11,489 nt of DNA from Ochromonadaceae sp. CCMP2298 (Eukaryota; Sar; Synurophyceae; Ochromonadales; Ochromonadaceae): the NCBI GenBank assembly GCA_026770595.1, contig MU634544.1, forward strand, positions 1 through 11,489, in the 5' to 3' direction. The notes beneath the pieces were generated by a model. It searched no databases. It saw nothing but the letters and a program-made list of their open reading frames with translations, and was not told the DNA's origin. Position numbers and translations under genes: made by a program. Numbering within the stretch: the stretch's first letter is position 1; every line of letters begins with the position of its first letter. This document shows positions 6,271 to 11,489 of this stretch, one piece after another.

Positions 6271-9200
6271 CTACTTTGAATTAGGTAGGTAGTAGGTGGG
6301 CAGCACTCGGCGGTGCAGCTTCAGGAAATCCATCGCCTCTGTCTCCACCGAGTGGCGAGAGGCCTCCGGGGCCAGCTCCCCGTGCGCGCCCAGGAATTCT
6401 CTGCGGAACTCCGCCACCTCCTGGTCGTCGATGGCGTTCTCTGCACGCTCGAAGACCCGAGTGAGGATCATGCCCATGCCCTTGTCCGCAGCCAGCACCT
6501 TCCGCAGGGCCTGCACCAGCACGGGGAACTTGTCCTGGAAGAGGGCGCAGGCCCACTCCAGCCGGAAGAACTCGATCCAGTCCGCCACGAAGCCCTTCGC
6601 GTGGCAGTGCACCGCGCTGTTGAGGTAGGTCTCGTGCATGCCGGGCACCAGTGCGAGGTTGCGCGTCTCCACCCGGTCCTCGCCCACGTAGACGAACTCC
6701 GCCACCGTGCCGTAAGAGTCCGTCTTCAACACGCAGTTGCGGTTGCGCGGACCTGCCCCGAAGTGTACCTCCGAGTGCGACTGCCCGTTGGTGAGGTAGC
6801 TGGTGGCCTCTGCGGGGACCACGGGCAGGCGCGCGTGGAAGAAATGCAGACCGCCCGGCAGCTCACATGACTCTGCGCGCGGCAGCTGGAAGACAGGCAG
6901 GGGGGGCCTCTTGGACCGGCTGGGCTCTGCGTAGGAAGGCTGCAGAGCACTGGTGGCGGCGCTGGGATTCGCGTAGTCATGCGGCCGGCTCCTGCTGGGG
7001 TCCAGGCTCTGCTCCAGGATCTTGAGCGCCACGAAGGAGCCCACCTCTCTGGGGTTGTACCTGTTGTGCGGCACTGCGTCTCGGTACACCCGCGAGAAGC
7101 GCGTGAAGTCGCTGAGCGCGTATATGGATTTGTCCACAGTGCAGAACGCCTGAGAGAGTGGGTAGCGGGGAGCAAGAGAGAGGGAGCAGGTCTCAGAGGT
7201 CAGATATCAGTTGTGTACATGGGCGAGAAAGGCAAGCAGAGCGGAGTCAGAGAGTCAGAGAGGTGCGTACAGTACGTACATTGTCGACAACGAGGCCTCC
7301 GTCGAAGACCAGGCCCGAGTCCACTGCCGCGTTGAACACGTCGCGGTCGCACTGCTGGTTGGAGCAGCAGAGCAGCGCCAGGCAGCTGATCATGATGCCT
7401 GCCTGCTCGAAGTCCGGCTCTCCCTTCATCTCCTGCTGCGAGGAGCCCCGCCTCCGGGACCGCTTGAGCTCCTCTGTGCGCCGGAGCTCCACGCTGCTGA
7501 GGAAGCCCGTGTGCGACAGGTGCGTCTCCGCCACGTCGCAGCCCCAGCACATCTTTACCCCCGCTGACAGCGCGCTCTTGAGCAGCACGTCGGTTACGGA
7601 CTTCTCCTTGAGGCCCTGAATCTTGCCCTCCTCCTCGTGCACCACCACCGTGATGCGCATCGGGTCCAGCCCCAGCTTCAGCAGCCGAGCCACCGCCGCG
7701 AACACGGGCAGCCCCGAGCCGCTGACCACGATGTCGTCGCTGCGGTTGGGGTAGCGCTTGCGGATGTAGGCCAGCGCCAGTGCGTCTGAGGCGGGGTTGC
7801 CCAGCGAGAACACGCCCACGTCTGCGCACCTGGCAGGGTGCAGGTGGCCCAGGGAGGGGATCTGCTTGGTGCTGCCGTCCTGCGTGGCGGTGGACAGCAC
7901 CAGCACGTCGTACTCTATCACCAGGCGGTCGGAAACCACTATGGCTCGGTTCTGCCTGTCTATGTCGGTCAGGTGCCCCTTGAACAGGTTCACCTTGTGC
8001 GCCAGGCCCAGCGCGAACAGCTCCTGCTGCAGGGGGAACTCCTCGTCCTGCACCGAGAAGCAGCCAGAGAACTCCTCGCCCTCCTTGGACTCCTCCTCCT
8101 CCGAACCCAGCGTGAGCGGCGCAGGGGCCTTCTCCAGTACGACGTATATGTTGGGCAGGTTCAGGTAGGGCACTGAGCAGAGCGTGGACAGCAGCGCGAA
8201 GGCGTGGCTGCTGCCCCCCACCACCACCACCCGCTTGGCCACTGTGTCCTTGGGCTTGGACAGGAAGTTCTTCGTGATGCAGAACAAGGGGCAGTCGTTG
8301 CCCAGGGCACCCAGGGCGGCACTGGGGCGCGCCACGAGCTTCAGCGGCTGTTGCTTGCCCCCAGACTGCATGCGCCTGCGTGGTTTGAGGGACACGAACT
8401 CCTCCAGCACCTCCTTAGGCGGACACACGTCTCTCTCGGCGTGGTAGTAGAGCAGGCTCTTGCCGTACTGCCGCATTATCTCCTGCAGGATGCGGCGAGA
8501 GAAGGGCGAGAAGACGGGGTCCAGCACCCACTGAGTGATCACGGCCTGGCTCCGTGTGCGGTGTCTGTCCAGGTTCACCAGCTCGTCGACGTGATAGTTG
8601 GCGCTGAACCAGGCCGCGTCCTCCGCAGTCACGATCTTGCGAGACAGAGCTATGGCCCCCACCAGGCTCTTGCCCACCGTCACCGCGAAGAGCACTTCTG
8701 AGGGGTTGTCCCGCAGCTCCACCTCGTTGCCCTCCACGCTGCGGTGTGCGTGCTCCCTCAGCGCCGCCCTCTCTCTGCTCGAGAGGGAGACGCCCAGCTC
8801 CTCCACGTCGTGCAGGTCCCTCTCGGTCAGGCGGCTCACCTGCATGTGGTCGTTGACCAGGAAGCAGGATCGGTGCATGAGGTACAGGGACTGGTCGAAG
8901 CTCACTCCGGGCCTGGTGCGCACGAAGGAGAAGCACTGAGTGAGGGCGGTGGGGGGGGGGCGGTCGTTGGGCACCATGTAGAGGCAGTAGTCGTTCTGGG
9001 GGTGGTCCTCGAAGGCGATCTTCACCAGGTCCTGGCCGCGGGACAGGCACTCGTCAGTGAGCGAGAAGACGGTAACTGCGAAGGCGTTGGCCTTGGGGGG
9101 CTCCTCGTTGTCCTTCGCTCGCTGCGCCTCGATCTTGGAGTTTCGGTGGTCTAGGATGCGCGCGAGGTCTGCGTTCAGCAGCCCCACCGCCTCAGTGTGC

Positions 9201-10829
9201 CCGTCCTCCAAGCCGTCAGAGAGCACGGACACTTTGCGCCATGACGCGCGGTGCCCCTGCCCCTGCCCCTGCAGCGGTGCGTGGTGCTGGTGGTTCTCGT
9301 GGTGGTGGTTGCTGTGGTGCGACGTGTAGGTCTTGCCCTCGCTGGCGAAGTACTGCTCTCGTACCACCTCTAGCGCGTCCAGGTGGTGCTGCAGGAAGTC
9401 GTCTTCCTCGTCCTCCTCCGCGTCCTCCGAGGTGTTCAGCACCTCCACCACGTAGTCGAAGCGGTACAGCACCTCGCCCAGTCGCTCGTAGGCCTCGTTC
9501 TCACTGCGCGGGTATCCGAACAGCACCACGGCAGAGGGAGGGGCTCCGGACTGCTGCGCGTGCTCTGACATGAGGCCGTCGATGTACCTGTTGAGAGGAC
9601 TCTCAAACCCAGCGGGCTCGTGCCGCTCCTGCCTCTTCTCCTCCCCCTCGGCGCCCATGTCGCCCTTCTTGCTCTCCGCACCGCGGGCAGAGACGGGCTC
9701 CTCCTCAGTGGGGCCTGCGTCCAGGGGCAGGGGCAGGTCCATGGTCTCTGCGTTGACGAACACGCAGTTCATGCCCCGCACCGCCTCCTCCACCAGCACC
9801 GTGTCCACCAGCCGGATGTCCCCCACCACACAGATCAGCAGAGGCGGGGGCAGGGGCCGCTCCGCCTTCTTGATGATGATGTCTGGGAAGGCCTCTATGT
9901 CGAATATCTTCATGATCAGAGACACGTTCACGTCCAGACTGGTGGCCAGCATGCCCGCCACCCCCCCCCTGTGCAGGCCCACGTAGAAGCTGTTGCTGCG
10001 GTCCTGCGACTGGATCAGATCGGCCAGGAAGAAGCTCTCCTGCCCCTCCAGGATGTCAGGGTTGGAGTGCTGCAGGATGGGCAGCAGGTCGTCGTTGTCC
10101 TCCACGCGCGCCTCTCTTACCAGCAGCCTGGGCAGGTAGTTGGATCGGTGCACGAAGAGCACTCGGAAGCCCTCCAGCACGGCGATGGAGGGGTGCGCTC
10201 GCTCCTCGGCGGTTTGGAAGTTGATCTGCGAGAAGAGGCGCAGCATGAAGTCGCTGGGCGCGAAGTTCTTGGGCAGTACCCAGGCCAGGTAGTCCACGTT
10301 GGCGCACGCGGCGAACACGTCACGCAGCATGTCGTGGCAGGCAGACTCGTAGCAGTCCGCGTTCTCGTTGAGGATCCAGAAGTTGATGAACGACACGTTG
10401 CTCATCTGCACAAAAGGCGGCCAGGCGGGGCAGGGGGGGTTAACAAGGGGTGCGAGGCATGGGGTGCGAGGATCGGCACGGGGCGGACAAGCGCAGCAGA
10501 GGAACTATACACAGCAGAGTACTCACCGTGGCTGGGATGTAGTTGCTCAGCGCCTCAATAATCCTCCCGTATGCAGATGTGTCGCTTATAAGAGGCACGC
10601 TGTCGTTCACAGCCACGAAGCTCACAGTCTTGGACACGAAGACGCCGTCCACGTCCTCCGCCTGCTCCTCCGCCAGCAAGGACAGGTACGAGTTCTCCAC
10701 CAAGGAGCTGAAGTTATAATTCCCAAAAGTGGCTTTGCATATCGAAGCACCCCCTGTTTTGTTGACGAGGTCGACAAGGTCCTTGCTGTCGTCGAAGTCG
10801 GCCCTGCGGACGCAGATCGAGGCGCTCAT
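6271..10829 (-). CDS. CFAP61: Cilia- and flagella-associated protein 61 (three exons)
   Basis: CFAP61 (FAP61) belongs, with CFAP91 and CFAP251, to the calmodulin- and spoke-associated complex at the base of radial spoke 3 in motile axonemes, where it supports spoke assembly and beating. Minus-strand exons are 10829-10527, 10405-7280 and 7149-6271; introns of 121 and 130 nt have GTGAGT and GTACGT donors, CAG acceptors and phase 0. The product has 1435 residues; human CFAP61 has about 1237. The start is the first ATG after an in-frame stop at 10847-10845. Order of parts: N-terminal GNAT-like region to about 260, including LVREARVEDNDDLLPI at 196-211, which closely matches the human protein; a kinase-like insert at about 290-460; a His-rich linker; a second GNAT-like region from about 540 to 760; and an FAD/NAD-type Rossmann region from about 825 (VVVVGGSS at 827-834, VVSGSG at 994-999). 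The C-terminal part contains FNAAVDSGLVFDGGLVVDN and ends in LPTYYLPNSK, again as in the family. No catalytic activity is known for these folds here. G10, C9 and G7 runs do not break the frame. Confidence 0.93.
7150..7279 (-). other. Second intron of CFAP61
   Basis: Donor GTACGT (minus strand, 7279-7274) and acceptor CTCTCTCAG ending at 7150. Removal joins VVDN to AFCTVDKSIYALSD, which restores the family pattern around the second half of the Rossmann region; reading through would hit a stop after a few codons. Alternative GTAC donors lie at 7275 and 7270, but they would break the frame or the fit. Confidence 0.85.
10406..10526 (-). other. First intron of CFAP61
   Basis: The intron runs from donor GTGAGT (minus strand, 10526-10521) to acceptor TTTTGTGCAG ending at 10406. 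It contains two copies, 3 nt apart, of an 11-mer that on the plus strand reads ggggtgcgagg (10447-10457 and 10461-10471). The same string occurs in the spacer at 4449-4459. Confidence 0.85.
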
Positions 10830-11376
10830 TGCTGCTAGTCCGACTCAGCCACGATACAGTAACCGACTAGCCTGTTCTCTGTCTGCGCGTGCTCCTGTGG
10901 GCGCGTCAGTGGGCACGCGGAAGGGATACGGACAAGCTGGTGGAGCGATGCCAAGGGATGCCAATGGGCCGGCAGTCGATGCGAAGCCTCCAGATCCCAG
11001 ATCGTGGGTGCCTCAATATCTCATCGAGCAGTTTTCTTTTGTCGCTGAAAACGTAACGGCCTAGCCGTAACGGCTCAGAAAAGTTTAACCCTTTCCCTTG
11101 CGGGGTTAAATTCTCACCAAGCTGCCACCTGGCGCCTATTTCGTCGAGTCATACACCGCATGTGTAAGGATTTTCTACCAAAGGCGCCCTAAGTCCGCAC
11201 ACAGTATTCCCAGACACGTTTTGGCTCCTCTTCAACATCCTCTTCTTCCCCAAAGAAGCTTTTCGCGCACAGAGACCGCAGAATTAAGCGAACGGCAGGG
11301 ACTCGGCACAATTATTCTACCAGTAGGACGATAACCCCACGATCGATTTCAAAGGCTGCAAGGGAAGACGAAGACG
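10830..11376. promoter_or_regulatory. Divergent promoter region between CFAP61 and the bZIP gene
   Basis: This 547-bp spacer separates two start codons that point away from each other, so it should contain both promoters and 5' UTRs. Visible elements: gatgccaa twice (10947-10954, 10957-10964), the second forming CCAAT at 10961-10965; cgtaacggc twice in direct orientation at 11052-11060 and 11066-11074, each containing TAACGG, which fits the animal/plant MYB consensus YAACKG; and an inverted repeat tttaaccc (11084-11091) / gggttaaa (11103-11110) with an 11-nt loop. I found no clear RFX X-box, which often marks ciliary genes, and no convincing TATA box. Element functions are inferred from consensus only. 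Confidence 0.45.
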
Positions 11377-11489
11377 ATGATGATGATGATGGGTCGAGAC
11401 AACGCGAAGAAGGAGCTCCGAAGGTTGAAGAACCGAGAATCCGCTGAGCGGAACAGGAGGGAGAAGGACGACACGATTGAAGCTCTGGA
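11377..11489 (+). CDS. bZIP transcription factor, N-terminal part (cut by the window edge)
   Basis: The frame opens after a stop at 11332-11334 and begins with five consecutive ATG codons (11377-11391), then encodes a short basic region. The string KNRESAERNRREKDDTIEAL satisfies the bZIP signature N-x7-R-x9-L: Asn19, Arg27 and Leu37, counted from the first Met. Ala23 is also conserved. The position normally held by Ser or Cys, one before the Arg, is Asn here. The leucine zipper itself lies beyond the window. By family it would bind DNA as a dimer in the nucleus; the basic region sits almost at the N-terminus, so any activation or sensor domain must come later. Any of the five ATG codons could start translation. 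Whether an intron follows cannot be seen. Confidence 0.8.
   Translation, partial: MMMMMGRDNAKKELRRLKNRESAERNRREKDDTIEAL

Noticed and set aside
9620-10561. 313-residue open frame on the plus strand opposite CFAP61
   Set aside because: It is antisense to conserved CFAP61 codons, runs across its first intron, is rich in His, Gln, Val and Arg as expected from G/C-biased third positions read backwards, and resembles no family.
10729-11064. 111-residue plus-strand open frame across the CFAP61 start
   Set aside because: The first third is antisense to the CFAP61 first exon and the rest is the divergent spacer; no recognisable domain and no coding bias in the spacer part.

Overview
This window reads as nuclear DNA from a flagellated unicellular eukaryote, probably an alga or a related protist. 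Spliceosomal introns of 89 to 168 nt use GTGAG or GTACG donors and AG acceptors. Codon third positions are strongly G/C in the genes, while the spacers are more A/T-rich. One gene is a ciliary protein (CFAP61), so the organism should build motile flagella. Another is the plant/algal type of mitochondrial P5C dehydrogenase (ALDH12). I cannot name the lineage from the sequence alone; a photosynthetic stramenopile or similar chromist is a reasonable guess, not a result. I see no prokaryotic operon, CRISPR array, phage or insertion sequence.

Layout: 1-1403 holds no recognisable gene, only A/T-rich spacer with short repeats and a perfect hairpin. 1404-3818 (+) is a seven-exon ALDH12-type delta-1-pyrroline-5-carboxylate dehydrogenase of 549 residues with a mitochondrial presequence. 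3819-4665 is spacer with several short tandem repeats. 4666-6039 (+) is an intronless 457-residue polytopic membrane protein with three histidine boxes of the membrane fatty-acid desaturase/hydroxylase superfamily; its subfamily is not one I recognise. 6040-6270 is the short convergent spacer. 10829-6271 (-) is a three-exon CFAP61 gene of 1435 residues. 10830-11376 is a divergent spacer with repeated MYB-like motifs and a hairpin. 11377 to the right edge (+) is the start of a bZIP transcription factor, cut by the window end.

The four genes do not form an obvious pathway: proline catabolism in mitochondria, membrane lipid modification, radial-spoke assembly in the flagellum, and transcription control. 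This is ordinary eukaryotic gene order rather than a functional cluster. The parts most worth a second look are an adenylate-kinase-like segment without a P-loop inside CFAP61, the unassigned desaturase-like protein, an 11-13 bp motif repeated in two distant non-coding places, and telomere-like CCCTA tracts in the introns of the dehydrogenase gene.
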